Source: Sambucus nigra
Lineage: Eukaryota; Streptophyta; Magnoliopsida; Dipsacales; Adoxaceae
DNA length: 64,000 nt
NCBI GenBank assembly: GCA_949130495.1
Contig: OX422222.1
Span: forward strand, 278,494,109 to 278,558,108
Reading direction: 5' to 3'
Under the pieces are notes generated by a model, which made no database searches, was not told the DNA's origin, and saw only the letters and a list, made by a program, of their open reading frames with translations. Position 1 is the first letter of the stretch, and each line of letters starts with the position of its first letter. Shown one piece after another: positions 47,863-60,839 of the stretch. Both the position numbers and the translations under genes were made by a program.

Positions 47863-49557
47863 TCTGTGACACCCCGCCTTTATAAGATACCGGGCGATCA
47901 CTCCCATATCAAATTTTAACAGGAGTCTCATATGGATCATTCTTAGCATCACTGTCGAAAATCCATTTAATTACTAATAACCTATTAGGCCGGTGTCAAA
48001 ATTTTACTTAACTACCCTTTTTAAACAACTAAAATTAAAACATACACACAGATTTATGCGTAAATGGAACTGAAATAAAATAAAATTATCGAACACTCAG
48101 TCAAAATATACAACCAAATCGAATGCTGCTAAAAGAATAACTAAATGCAATTGGACCATTGGCCCAAATGTGTATACAGTACCTCCAATCTAGAATACAG
48201 GGATAGAAGCGTCTACCGAGAACCTGCATGCATCCACAGCTGCTGCAGCTGACGTCTGACTCGAAGGAAATGTCATACAGGCATCCCTGTGTCTCGACAC
48301 CTATATATATATATAGAAAGAAAGAAAGGGAAAAGTATATAAACGGGTCAGAGCCCGAGTTTTGAAAATATTTAACAAGTGCATAAATGCCTTATTTTTA
48401 GAAAAAGGTTTTATCTCATATTTAAATTTGGTATTGCACTCCCATGAGATACCCCACACCTCTCCACTAATAGTGCACCCCATAGGCATCCCTCGAAATA
48501 TCCTAGTCAAGCTACCCTTCTAAACTAGTCTATGGCCCAACCACTATCAATCCTAGATAGTCCAAGTAATGTACTAAGGGCTAAACTTCTCCCCAGTCTC
48601 AACACTAAGCCATGTTCGTGCGTGGGGTGTCTCGCAAAGAGAAATCCAAACAAGGAACCCCCCCGATACACTACTATGCGGCAAGGTCGATTGTCGAGAT
48701 CCATTAGACCCTCGGTACTCGATTTATCCATACAATAATACATATCACCATATACATCCGGATCTATCTCCCGGACTGCGGATTCATATACCAAGCATTT
48801 ATAATTACTTTTCATTTTTATCTCAAAACTTTTCATTTCCTTTCTTATATCGAGGAAATGTATTTAAAAGCCAATTTGTTATCATGAATTGCTTTAACAA
48901 AACATATAACTTTTCAAAAGCCAGTTTTATTATCATAAAAATGCTTTTCCGTTTCAAAATATCCCATTTCCCTTTTTATATTCAGGAAATGTATTTAAAA
49001 GCCATTTTCATTATCATAAAAATGCTTTTACCATATCATATGCTTCCACATCCCTTCTTCCATCCGGGAGTGATACCGAAGCCAAAACCTTTATCCCATT
49101 TCCCTTCTTCCATCTGGGAAATGTAAATTAAAGCCAATTTATTATCATAAATTGATTTAATATATAACGCGTTCTAAGATCGCCAGTACGGCGCGCCCCT
49201 AAATGACCATCATCTTCCAATGCCTATCAATTACGACACCTGGGCACGTATACACAACACGTCGGGAAGAAGCCATATGCCTGCTGGCTAGTCATAACCA
49301 CACCATAAGTTACCTAACCATCGAAGAAAACATAACATAACATAAACGCTCATATGGCCTAGAGGACTATATCCACCCTGCATTAATTAGTCAGGGGGAT
49401 TCACCTCACGCACGAACTTCCATTATGATGTCATTTATAGAGGGTGTTGACTATAAATCCTTAATTATGAAAATCATTTCTTTTTCCATTTTGAAAACAT
49501 TCATATTTTATTTTCAAAATCATTTATCTCAAATTATATATATACTTTAATCACATA

Positions 49558-49629
<72 letters not shown>
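49558..49629. repeat. (TA)n microsatellite
   Basis: About 35 TA units in the right LTR, homologous to the longer run at 43875-43978. Confidence 0.97.
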
Positions 49630-49631
<2 letters not shown>

Positions 49632-50011
49632 CTCCTCGAATATATATAAAGGGCCATATTTGCCAATTTCATCTAGCGATGACCAATAATCCCAAAGATT
49701 CTCTCAAAGAATCATAATCATGCGTTCATATTCGCATGATACTAAACCCAAAGTATTTCCTCACTTTGATTCTAATAAAAACCTTATTCTCATTTAAGGA
49801 CTTATACATAAACCCGAATGTCTCTTGTCCCAAAACATTAATTAACTCCATACCCCGGATCACACTCTAAATAAATTTGAGGTTTAATTATCCTCAACTC
49901 ATCATCTCGGAGTCCTAACATTCCATTTAGAAACTCCTATAATAATCTCTAAAATCATAATTTAAGTCTCCCTAAACTTAAAAGGAGAAAACCTCAAAAA
50001 TTTTCCAGGAC

Positions 50012-50142
50012 CGAATCGATTCGGCCCGCCCGAATCGATTCGTTGGCCACCGAATCGATTCGCCCTGTCCGAATCGATTCGAAATGGTTCTACTTTCACA
50101 CTTTCTCTTACCGAATGGATTCGGTTGGTCCGAACCGATTCG
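50012..50142. repeat. Palindrome cluster CGAATCGATTCG, right LTR copy
   Basis: Four perfect copies of the 12-bp palindrome at 50012, 50031, 50051 and 50070, and two one-mismatch forms at 50112 and 50131, so spacing is 19-20 bp. Two more lie near 50478-50512. The cluster is about 1.20-1.33 kb from the LTR 5' end on the minus strand. Confidence 0.95.
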
Positions 50143-51342
50143 TCTTGTCCAAAAATCCCAAATCTGGCTAGGTTTTATTTATATCCCAAAAACCCCAAAC
50201 TCAATTCAATATCCATTTAAATTACAACTCGGATTTATTTCAACGAACCCAAGGTTTTCATATCTACTCAAGTCCTTTATAGGTCCTAACCCTCTTTTTG
50301 GGAATCCCTAATATTTAACTCCAAATAATTCTAGTATTAGTTTATGATTAACTATTTCGATCTCAGACAGCTTTCCGTAGAAAAATCAATATAAATCCAA
50401 AAAAAATCCAAAAAATACGCGGTCGGCGCCCACGCGACCGCGTCGAATAGATATACAAATTTTTTTTACCAAGAGCTGAATCGATTCTCCCTAGATGAAT
50501 CGATTCGGTTAACACGCAGATCCTACTATTCATCATCTTCTTTGAGACGATTTCGTCCATTAAAGCTTCTCCCAAGCTTTTGTCGCCTCACCCAATGTCC
50601 TACAACCTCAACCAACTACAAATACACATATATTAAGGGTTCTAAACATCTTAGAACCCTAAACCACCAATTAATTTTGGTTAAAACCAAAGTTTCTCCA
50701 TTTAACAAATTTTAGGGGTTTATTCATTTTATCTCCCGAAAACCCGTTTTATTCACGAATACCCAACCCAAAATCTTTAGAGTTTGTTTATACCAAACTA
50801 CGATATGAGATTTATGTTCAAAAGTAAATAAAGCAAGTAAACACTTGCCTCGTGGATATAATTCGACGACCTCGAGCCGAATCCCGCGGAGTTTGGTCGG
50901 AATCTCCCTGTTCTCCTCTTTTTCTCTCCTCCTCTCTCTTTTCTTTCTTTCTTTCTCTTTTCTTCTCTCTCTCCCTCTTTATATATAGAGAAAAGGGTTT
51001 AACCCCCTAAAACCCAAAAATGACTCGTTTACTCAATTACGAGCCTATTTAACTACAAAATTCCCCGAAACTCAATTTCGACAATCGGACACTCTTTTCT
51101 GACTATCTCGGACATTCCGAGACTCACGGTGCAGTCGAAATTCCTATCTGAGGTACTTGACCGCAAATCACTATTCTAGCCCATAAAATTTAATGCGGGT
51201 TTTCTAATCAAAATCACAACACCCATCGAAAATCATTAAATCCTCGAGAATCCTCAAAATCACTATTTCGAGAAAGTCTCCAAATTGCCAATTTATATCC
51301 AAGTATGGAATTTAATTGTCTCCAAAAGGACGGGTTGTTACA

Positions 51343-51378
51343 GATAATGAAGATGAAATTGGGAGGGGAAATTCTTGA
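51343..51378 (+). pseudogene. CACTA transposase C-terminus
   Basis: Directly after the GATAA target duplication the acidic reading frame from 31020-31438 resumes in phase (NEDEIGRGNS) and stops at TGA 51376-51378. This gives the natural end of the TNPD-like gene. Confidence 0.85.
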
Positions 51379-52147
51379 GGGGAATGTAATCCTAAATTAG
51401 CTACTTTTAGTTTTTGATTTGTTTGATGTCAAAGATTGGAACACTGTGAAGACATTATTATGCATGTTGTCCATTTATTTAAATTTTAAAACTTGATGTT
51501 ATCTTATGCATATATTTTCAGTATGTATGTGTCCCATATTATTGGCTAAGAAATAAGCACAAGCACAAGCACATTCATAGTCAAATTCTTGGTCTTCTTC
51601 TTTTTGGTTGTTTCTTGTGCTTGGTAATATACTAAGAGCAATGGTTTTGTTGGATTGGTGTTTTCATCTGGATTGTGAAAGTTCAAGTGTTCCATCAATT
51701 TTAGATCTAAGTAAGCTGCTTCATTGTTCTTGGTTATGCTTAGTAATGCTCAAACCATTGAATTAAGTTTAGGCCTGTCAAAAAACAATATTTGTTGAGG
51801 TTATTCAACTCTTATCTCTGTATCCCATAAATAAATTATTATTTTTTGGGACTTCAAATAATGTTGTTTATAAATACTGAGTTACTCATTGGTTAAAATG
51901 ATTGAAAAAGTCGGTTGACCAATGCCTCGCATCGATTAGTCGACATCTGATAAAGAATCTTGCGTCATTTGGCCGACATTTGATCCTTATGTTGTGTTAA
52001 ACGACATACAATGGTTATTGCCCAACATCCTAAGCTGAGATAATTCTTATCGGACTATATATGGAGATTGAGTAAATCAAGTATATGAAGATGGTAGAGT
52101 AATTAGACTTTCACAGGCTGACTGAAGTGGTCTGGCAGTTGAAGAAG
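51379..52147. other. CACTA spacer between its two genes, left part
   Basis: AT-rich DNA with no credible ORF; presumably the 3' untranslated region of the transposase gene and spacer. Interrupted at 52148 by a solo LTR. Confidence 0.6.
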
Positions 52148-55100
52148 TGTAATACCCCGTATTTTTATGGCATTTAATTATGGGATTAATTAAATTAAAT
52201 TAAATTAGGATAAATTAATTTAATATTAATCCGAATTTTAAAAGAAACATTTACTAGCGTGATCAGAGTTAGTAATTATTGGTAAGAATTATGTTGAATA
52301 TTATTGGATGAGTAAAGTAATATATGGGATTGAATTTATTAAAATTGTCGCGAGTGAATAATACGACAATTATAGAAATTAAGTCGGGACGAGCATGTGT
52401 CGTGTCAGGACTAAATTAGCGAATAAAAAGTGATTTAATTCTAAGTCGTCCGTATGGTCATTTCGAGTGCGCCAATATGTCCAAAAGGGTTGAGATAGTC
52501 AGAAATGCATACCCCAGAGTTTAGTTTGGGTCTCGGAACATTTTTAAGCCTAACGGGTAAACCGGGAGGGAATTTTGGTAATTACCCATTTTAGGCCTTA
52601 ATTATGGATGAAATTGAAAGGTTATATCTTATGGGAGTTAGAGTCCTCGAGGGTGAGAGACATTAGAGTTGAATAGAGGGTAAGGAAGAGAGAAGAGAGA
52701 AGGCTTCCAAGGAGGAGAGCCACCAACCCTACACCACTCTCACCAATTCCACCACCAACGCGTAGATTGGAAGAAGGGGATCGTTCCTACGCCACTCTAA
52801 TTCGTCAGATCAGACCTTTGATTTCTAGGAAAGTATCTAACTTGCTATTCTTTTGTTGATAACACATCCATGCTAGTGTAAGAGATAGTAATTTATGTTT
52901 TCACGAAAAATAAATGATATTTGGGTGATTTATATTAAATTTCTGAATAAAAATCATATTAGGAGAACCTTATTATTATATGTAGATGATTGATTATAAA
53001 ATTGACGTCCAATAGAGGTTAAATTCTAGAAGAATTAGGAAGATATTGATCATGATGATTAAAATAGGGTTCTTGATGTATTAATTTGAATTAACCCTTT
53101 ACTTGATGGCCTTGATGAATTCGTATATGTTTTACGTTAGAAATCATGTATGTGGGATAATATAACTGTCGGTCTGATTGGTTGCGAGTTTGGGTTGAAT
53201 TAATAGAGGTTTTGAGGATTTATGTTAAGGAAACCCGTAGGTAAAGAATTGCAAAAACTAGGCTAAGAACTACTCGATCGATTTACTGGATCGATCGATC
53301 GAGCCCCTTTCATTGATCGATTGACTCCTCCTGGAAATGGGAACTTTTTCTCCTTTTAAATGTTAATCCAATCCCAATGTGCAAGGAAATTTGGACATAA
53401 TTTTAAATATCATAATGGGACATTAAAAGGACCAGTAGGGTATAAGTAGGGTTCGGATAATACGACTTTATATGAGATTTTACCATGGGATTTCGGGGGT
53501 ATAAATTGAGTGGGAAATCATGCGTACATTAAATTAGGTCTCGTAAGAATTAAGAAGGACCAAGACCAGTAGGGTAGTGAGTGTACACCTATTAATTTTA
53601 TATTTATCAAAACAATACACTTAGAGAGTCGAGAAGTGCTTAAGGATTTGTGGTAATTGAGAAAATAAAAGGAAATATTTAATTATACGTAGAACTCGGG
53701 CATTATGTGCCACGCGTGGTTCGAATATATTACGGGTCATGGGCGTACCTAGGTGAATAATGTGAATACATATATGAGTGCATGTATATATATAATATTG
53801 TATATTTTTGTGTAATCATACCCGCGCTACTTACTATCACGGAGGTTTCACGCCGGGACAATATTATCTCGATTGGACCTCTATGGGGGATATTAACTTG
53901 TACCCTAAAACATAGCATCCATGGTACAGGCTATTCGAGAATGATAGTCAGACGGTCCTAAGAGACATGAGGGTATGTGCTGACCTCTTAGTGACTTGTA
54001 ACTAAGGTTCGCCTCCAATATATGTGTTTTATGCTAATACAGTTCGAGAGTGATTCCAAACTAGTATTTTTCTTTTTGTACGAGTGATACGAGGGACTTG
54101 ATAGCATATTATTCCAGTACCATAGATTTTACGTGGGGTGCCCGATTAGTATATATATTATATGAGTGCTAAATATATATATCTATACCTGTGACTCAGC
54201 TATTGTGCTTGTAAGTAGATATAAATAGAATAATTAATATTAAACGAATTAAGTGGTTGAAAGTTGAAGTCTGAATTGAGATGAATATAACTGGCTTGCC
54301 TATAGTCAAGCGATCATTTGAATGTAATTGGCTTGTCTATAGTCTGAATTGAGATGAATATAACTGGCTTACCTATAGTCATAAGAAAAGGTTATCATAT
54401 ATAACCTATAGTCACGCGATTATTTGGATTTGTCTTGGTGAATTAAAATTTGCATTAGACTAGTTAACTGGGTTATATTTAACTACATTAATTCGGTATT
54501 ACGTTAGGCGTGCACACTAGTTAAAAGGTGAGAATTCTCAAGTGAGTGTCGAGCTACTAACATGTATGTAATATCAACTGGTAAGCATTTTAAATACTTA
54601 CTAAACTATTTTTAAAGTTATTTTACACTCGGGCTCTGACCCATTTCCTTTTATCATTTCTTCATTTTGTGTGTATATATATATTACACGTACCTAGCCA
54701 CAGGGGAATCTGGCCTAGATCTTTGGACCATTGGCATGTTGTAGCTAGTGTGGAAGTTGCAGGTCCTTGCAGTAAACGACTCCATTCTTGTCTTTCCAGT
54801 CTTTTACTTAGTTATTCTTAGTTAGGGCATGTGTCGCCCGTTTTCATATGTCATTTAGTTTAGAGAGAGACTCTATTATTTCAGGATTTGGCTAATGTTG
54901 GGATTGTTTTATTTATTTCCTTATCCTGCGATTGGGATTTATTATTTGGATTGATTAATCTAGCTTGGTTATTTCATTTGGATGGTTTGGTTGTAATATT
55001 ATCATTTGAGTTCATGAAAATGGTTTCATTTTAAATTATAACAATAGAAATTAATTCAAAAATAATTGTTTGACACTTAGCTTAATTATTTATTAGGTGA

Positions 55101-55214
55101 TTAAGAAAGAAAAAAATTATTTTTCGACAGTGATGATAAGAATGAACCAACCGGACACTTTGATTTAATTTAATAAAGGACTGATCACGCGGTATTTAAT
55201 TAGGGAGAGTGTCA
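52148..55214 (+). mobile_element. Solo Tekay-like LTR (diverged family)
   Basis: Starts TGTAATACCCCG at 52148 and ends GTGTCA at 55214 (or four bases later). Shared LTR blocks appear in the same order as in the chromovirus LTR: GAGTGCGCCAA, GATAGTCAGAAA, ATCACGGAGGTTT, CGGGCTCTGAC, AGCCACAGGG, CGACAGTGATGATAAGAATG and CGGTATTTAATTAGG. No second copy, primer site or coding region is attached. The flanks (AGAAG / AACAT) do not match, so no target duplication can be claimed. Confidence 0.8.
53273..53325. repeat. Palindrome cluster GATCGATC, solo LTR
   Basis: CTCGATCGAT, then GATCGATCGATC (53289-53300), then TTGATCGATTGA; starts 1,125 bp into the LTR. Confidence 0.9.
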
Positions 55215-56757
55215 AACATATATGTATATATGTTAACTGATAGATCTAGAGCTAAGTGGTATTTCATTTGAATCATTAATAGAAGAGATATGAAGGTCAT
55301 TATCATCTTTGATGGCTTGAATTCTCTTAAGTAGCTCAAGTTGACTTGTTTGTTTCACAAGATAAATTCGAGTGAGATTTTACCCAAATAAATACAAGTT
55401 GAGCTTTTATTCAAAAATTAAAAAGAGAGAAAAGCCCTCTCTAGATGGATCACAAGAGCTAAATCAAACTAAGCAGTAAAACTAAATGTAGGGAAAATTT
55501 AAAGAATCTAAAATTAAAGCCCCTTTGATCCTAGAAATACCAACTGCATTACTGAATCGGATATTTCTATTATGACTATTAGCTTCCTTAGAGAAAAGCT
55601 CTCCAACATAATTGACTTTATGAGAGCAAAGGCTGAAGTTGACTTGGAGAGTGACACTCAAATTGTATGCTATCCTTTTCCTTATCAATATAGCAACAAA
55701 CCCTGAAAACCCATGCGTGTAGCTATACAGAATACATCCAGCAGAAAACTCTATGCTACCAAAAGCAAAAAACCCCAAACTATCACTTTTTCTTTTTCAC
55801 AATAATCTAGTAATTATCTATACACATGATTTATTTAAAATACATAGCCCGTTTTTCTAATGTTGAGGAAATGAACTAAACGATACCATCTCTTCAAAAA
55901 TACAAACAACATAACATGTGTAATCCACAAATGTAATGATTATGGTCCAGTTTGAGATAGATGGTCTCTAACAGATTATGAATTATAATATCATTTACAA
56001 GGGGGTGGATTATTCAGTTGAGTGAGAAGGATGAAACCTTTCGAGACTATTTGAAAGAATATCATGATGTGAATCCCCAACAAGCTTAGGCTCCTGATTT
56101 CGTATGTCTCCCATGTATACAATGTGAACCTGTAAACAAATAACAATGTAACAAAACATTGAAATAACATTAAACCATCATTCAAATAAAGTGATTAAAT
56201 GATAGTGTTTGTTGAGGCAGGATGTTTGCATTAGCGTGTCCTTAAAACTAATAAAATCGGACGAGTGTAAGCCTAAAATTATTGTAAAAACCAAAAGGAA
56301 GAAATAGAAAAGAATTCACTTTGGTTGAAAAAATAGGTAGAACAAGTCAGAATTGTTGAAGAGAATGAATAAGTACAATGAAAAGGATAGAATACATCCA
56401 TGAACAATTTTGTGTTAATTTCTACTTCATTGTTTCTACTTCAATTTTGAGCTGATTTCTACTTCAATATATGGAGTATATATGCATATATGCTTTATAT
56501 GTTGCATATATGTTGTTGCTACATATATGCATATATGTGCAAGAAAATAGGACAAGGTCTTCTCACAGTCATCGTGATGCAACCACTGAACCTGTTCTGA
56601 TCAAATCCATGATAGGGGGATGCTCTAAACCATTTTGTATCCCCTGTTGATTCAGCTATTTTGATTTCACTCCACTTCATACAATCCATCGTCTATTCTG
56701 ATTTACTCTACTTTATTATAATTATTTATGTTTTTTTCTTATTATGTACATATGCAG
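55215..56757. other. CACTA spacer between its two genes, right part
   Basis: AT-rich, with scattered short frames but no recognisable domain. It leads into the first TNPA-like exon through an AT-rich stretch with repeated ATATGCATATATG sequence (56460-56540). Confidence 0.55.
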
Positions 56758-57095
56758 ATCCATGACAGCGAAGCGTCGATGTCGATTGAATATGTGTGAT
56801 CCCATAGGCGAGGAAGGACAATCACTCACAGCCCCAGTGGAAAACGATTCAGAGAAGTATGGATCAATAACCCAATTACAAATTCATGTTTTTCATGTAT
56901 AATTACCGTGATTGCTCTATCTCTCAAATTTATTATTACGTAATTCAATAGATTATGTATGTTATATGTACGTATACAGATCCATGGTAGGAAAGCGTCG
57001 ACGTCATTTGAATATGTGCGATATCATTGTCGAGGAATGATCACTTGAGAAATAACCATTCACAACACCAATGGAAGACGATTTAGAGACACATA
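56758..57095 (+). pseudogene. CACTA second gene: duplicated first exon
   Basis: Two similar exon-like units at 56758-56860 and 56980-57095, each preceded by an acceptor (TATGCAG and TATACAG). Both encode ATCCATG followed by a basic start (MTAKRRCRLNMCDPIGEE and MVGKRRRHLNMCDIIVEE). The second has stops soon after. The period is about 222 bp. A short basic N-terminus fits the TNPA-like gene of plant CACTA elements; the identity is inferred from position. Confidence 0.6.
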
Positions 57096-57401
57096 TATTG
57101 ATATCCCACCTGAGTGAGGTGGTGTAACCCCAACAAATAACCCCTAGTGGCACCCCAATCAGACATGTCACATCACAACTCAAGGGTTTATATTTCTTTA
57201 TTTCAGAGCTCTACATGCCAACAAACCCAATATATCGAGAAAATTAATGATCTATGATAAAATGTTGATCCTTCATACAATGACTCGACTTTATATGTTG
57301 AGGAGCCGACATGTATATCATATGTTAGCAATGCACTTTTTTTATCACACTCATTTGATATTATATTTCACGTGATAATAGTTTATCGAATATATGTACA
57401 G

Positions 57402-57976
57402 GTACAGAGAGTACCCCGGCAAATACGAAAAATGTTAGAAAAGCTTCCAGGCCTTGGATTGAATGGAATAATAATGAAAGGAAGATATTAGAATGGAATG
57501 ATCTTTGTCAGCTTGTTTGTAGGCTTGAATGCAAATTAATATCGCAATTAGGCTACTATCCTAGGAGTGGAATTTTTTTTCCATTGACAATGTTATATTG
57601 GACCGAGGCAAAAAAGGATACTCTTGAGGGTATTTGGAATAAAGTGAAGGTAGTTCATTAATTCAATTTGATTTATTTATTTCGTTATGTATGAGTTTGT
57701 TAAATATATAACCAATTTATTAATTCAATTTAATTTATTTTTTTCATTGTTAATTTTAAGGAAAACACAAATGCACCAGAAGGTTTTTAACCAATTTGCT
57801 TTGCAAGGATGGGAGCTGCTTGGAGGCAATGGAAATACCGATTGAAGATAGATTACTATCAAAAGTTTCAAACCGCTGAAGAGAGGTTGAAAAATATGCT
57901 CCCTCAAGTCGACAAAGTTCAATGGCATACTTTAGTGAAGTATTGGGGTCTAAAGAAGATAATTGTATGACAAATC
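57402..57976 (+). pseudogene. CACTA second gene (TNPA-like, Transposase_24), 5' part
   Basis: An exon from about 57402 reads KNVRKASRPWIEWN and later LTMLYWTEAKKDTLEGIWNKV, ending at donor AAG/GTAGTT near 57650. The next exon (from 57761, acceptor TTTTAAG) has a TAA at 57788-57790, then MGAAWRQWKYRLKIDYY and VQWHTLVKYWG. The WRxxKxRLK and QWxxLVxYW blocks are characteristic of Transposase_24 (PF03004), the DNA-binding accessory protein of plant CACTA elements. The gene is split at 57976 by a solo LTR. Confidence 0.75.
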
Positions 57977-60768
57977 TGTAATACCCCGAAATTCTTCTTA
58001 ATTACTTTTTACTTGAATTACGCGAGTAGAGTAATATAATGTGATATGTTTTATTTAAATTACGTGAGTAGAGTAATTTAATGCGATAAAAGAAATTTTA
58101 TTTAAATTACGTGAGAAGAGTAATTTAATGTGAAATAATGATTAATGAATATGAAGATGAGGATATAAAAATTTACTAAACTTGAGTAGTAAATTTTGAA
58201 TGTTGTTATGTACGGTCTAGTGATTATATAGACGTACCTGAGTTATTTCAACCGAGTGTCACACGTAGACAAAAATGGTAGATGAGATTAAAAAAATATT
58301 TTAGGAGACTCAGACGATAATTTAGAGTCCACAAATGATCCCAAAAGGGTCAAATTAGTCAAAATAGTGTACCCGGGGGTACTAGTTCACTGTCGGGTCA
58401 CTTTCGGGCTAAACCGGGACCATTCGAGGGCATTTTGGTCTCTTTACATTTATGGGTAAGTAGACCTACTAATTTTGTAACCCTAAGTCAGCCTATATGA
58501 GTTTGAGCCTAGGTTTAGAAAGAAATAAAATACCCCATAGCCAGTAGAGAAGAAAGAGAAGCAAATTCCTAGGGCAAAAGAAGGAAGGAAAGGAAATTCT
58601 TAAGAGATTTCACCACCAATCCGTTGAGAAGAAGGATTGAAGGAACAAAATCATCAACCATCATCAACAACCAATAATTCAGACCCTACAAATCATAAGG
58701 CAAGTGATTATTTACAAAATAATTGAGTTATAATACCCATAATTAAGCTTTAGGAAGAACATGATTTTTATGATATTCTTGGGAAGGAAACAATTGATTA
58801 TGATCCATGATTGATAAGGATTGCATGTAGGACGTTTTTGGATTTCCAAGTATGTTGATATCATAGAAAACTAGATGATAAATTGGAAAGAAAATCTGGA
58901 ATTTGGATGAAAGATATAAAGAATGCATTTTTAGGGTTCTTGAATATTAGAGAGATTTTTAGTTGATTTGGACAAGATTTCTAGTGACTTTGTTGTTTTA
59001 AATCATTAGTAATCATCCCAGAACATGTAGGAATGATTAGAAATTGTTGTTTGTAAATATGGTGGATTATCATGAAAGATAGAGAGATAAAAATGGTGAA
59101 ACCCGTAGGAAGAAGATAAACTGGGTCTGTAACCGCTTGATCAATCGATCGACCCTTGAATGTCGATCGACCGAGCAGTCGATCGATCGACCATATCCCA
59201 TCGATCGATCGACCATGGCTGGACTTTAAATATTTTTGTGAAGGTTTCCAGTTATGTACCGTCGCTCGATGGGAGCCTTAGTGATAACATCTTACCTATG
59301 AGGAGACTTCATAAATATCAGTAGGTGTGCTATTAGATTTCTTCATAAATGATTAGGTGGAAATTTTGGAGAAATGAACCGATGTGAAAACGATCGATAG
59401 TCGTACGTTGGGATTTCGAGAATTTAACTACGGAAAGAGTGAGAGAAAGTTCCGGGATAATACCAGTAGGTTAAAGTTAACTTAACTACTGAATTAAGGG
59501 AGGGGTAACTAGAACCCTTAGAGTTGCATGAATACTCAAATGATTACAATAGTGAGATATATTGTAAAATTATGAGTACAGTGAAAATAAGTAAAATATA
59601 TTACGTAAGGGCATGATTTGTTAGGTCGGGTGTGTACCTACTAAATTATATAAAAGTTTGGGTTAAGAGAATTTTACCTAAATTTAATTATGTTAGGGTC
59701 GATGTGACATTCCGAACTAACATAAAATTATTATATGTTTGGGGTCGATGAAAAATGCCGAACCAAACTTTTAACTGGTGTCGCGATGAAAGAGTCCCGA
59801 ACCAGAATATGTGTATATATTTATATTTTTAAATAGTTGGGGTCGATGGATCATTCCGAACCAACTTTCACTTGGGGTCGATGAATCATTACGAACCAAG
59901 AGTCCTTTATGTGTACTAGAAGGATATGTTAGTGGTAACTGATACTAAATACATTATTGTGTGATAAAATGTATTCTATGTGTATAATCTACTAATTTAG
60001 AATAGTAGACAATGAAATGAATTGTAAATGTCTTAGTAATAATTTATAGCGTGATGTAATTATTACAAGAATAAGGACAACGAACAGTATATAAGTTAAC
60101 TACGGTTATGGGTAGTATAACTAGGTAGACTAAGTATCCTCAATAGTTATGTACTATGTAAGAGAGGTGAGGAAGTTCAAGGGAGTGTGCGAAATCTTAA
60201 TATGTGTAATCAATAACTTAATTGTGATAACTGCTTGCAAAATATTTTCAAATGTTTTGAGTACTAACTCTTGCTATATAAAATTTTAAAAAAACCTTTT
60301 AGGTGCCCAGCCACAAGGACACCCAACATTATTTCATTCCAGGGAGTCGGGAGCTGCAGCAAGCGTGGATGTTGCAGGGATTGTTTAGACGCTACCTCTT
60401 TTTCAGTTCTAGTGCAGGATCTCAGTTTTAATATTCTTAGTTGGGACATGTTGTTCTACCTTTACTATTACATTTTATTCTAGTTATGGATTTGTAGTTG
60501 TCTTTAATTGGCCGTGGTTTTCGACAAGACTTTACCTGCTTTCAGAGTATTTATACAAACTGCTAATTTATGTCTAGAATTTGTAATGTGGTTGTATGGT
60601 TAATTTTCTGTTGAAGAAAGATAAAATTTGGCACCCGTTTAATTTCATTTAGGTGGTTAGTAAATTAAAAGGTGTTCGGTAGTGATGCTAAGAATGAACC
60701 ATTTAAGAAACCTGTTTAAATTAAATTAAGTCTTGATCACTCAAGGTTTAATTAGGCGGGGTGTCACA
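57977..60768 (+). mobile_element. Solo Tekay-like LTR (third family)
   Basis: 2,792 bp from TGTAATACCCCG to GGGGTGTCACA. Flanks AAATC (57972-57976) and AACTC (60769-60773) are a 5-bp duplication with one mismatch. It shows the common blocks AAAAGGGTC, GTCAAAATAG, CCCAGCCACAAGGACACC and GTAGTGATGCTAAGAATGAA. No internal region, so it results from LTR-LTR recombination. It lies inside the TNPA-like gene. Confidence 0.88.
59138..59214. repeat. Palindrome cluster GTCGATCGAC, solo LTR
   Basis: Repeated ATCGATCGAC units including the perfect 14-bp palindrome GTCGATCGATCGAC at 59178-59191; starts 1,161 bp into the LTR. Confidence 0.92.
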
Positions 60769-60839
60769 AACTCATTAAGTTTAAGATGAGTCTATTTACA
60801 TCTACTTCATTAGTGACATCAAATTTATTAATTTCTCTA

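Larger units (their letters stand above)
47865..51342 (-). repeat. LARD-like element, right (5') LTR (3,478 bp)
   Basis: Complete LTR from TGTGACACC to GGTTGTTACA, followed by the GATAA target duplication and the last codons of the CACTA transposase. Confidence 0.93.

Noticed and set aside
55482..55778. 98-codon minus-strand ORF in the CACTA spacer
   Set aside because: No recognisable domain, opposite to the CACTA genes, length compatible with chance.
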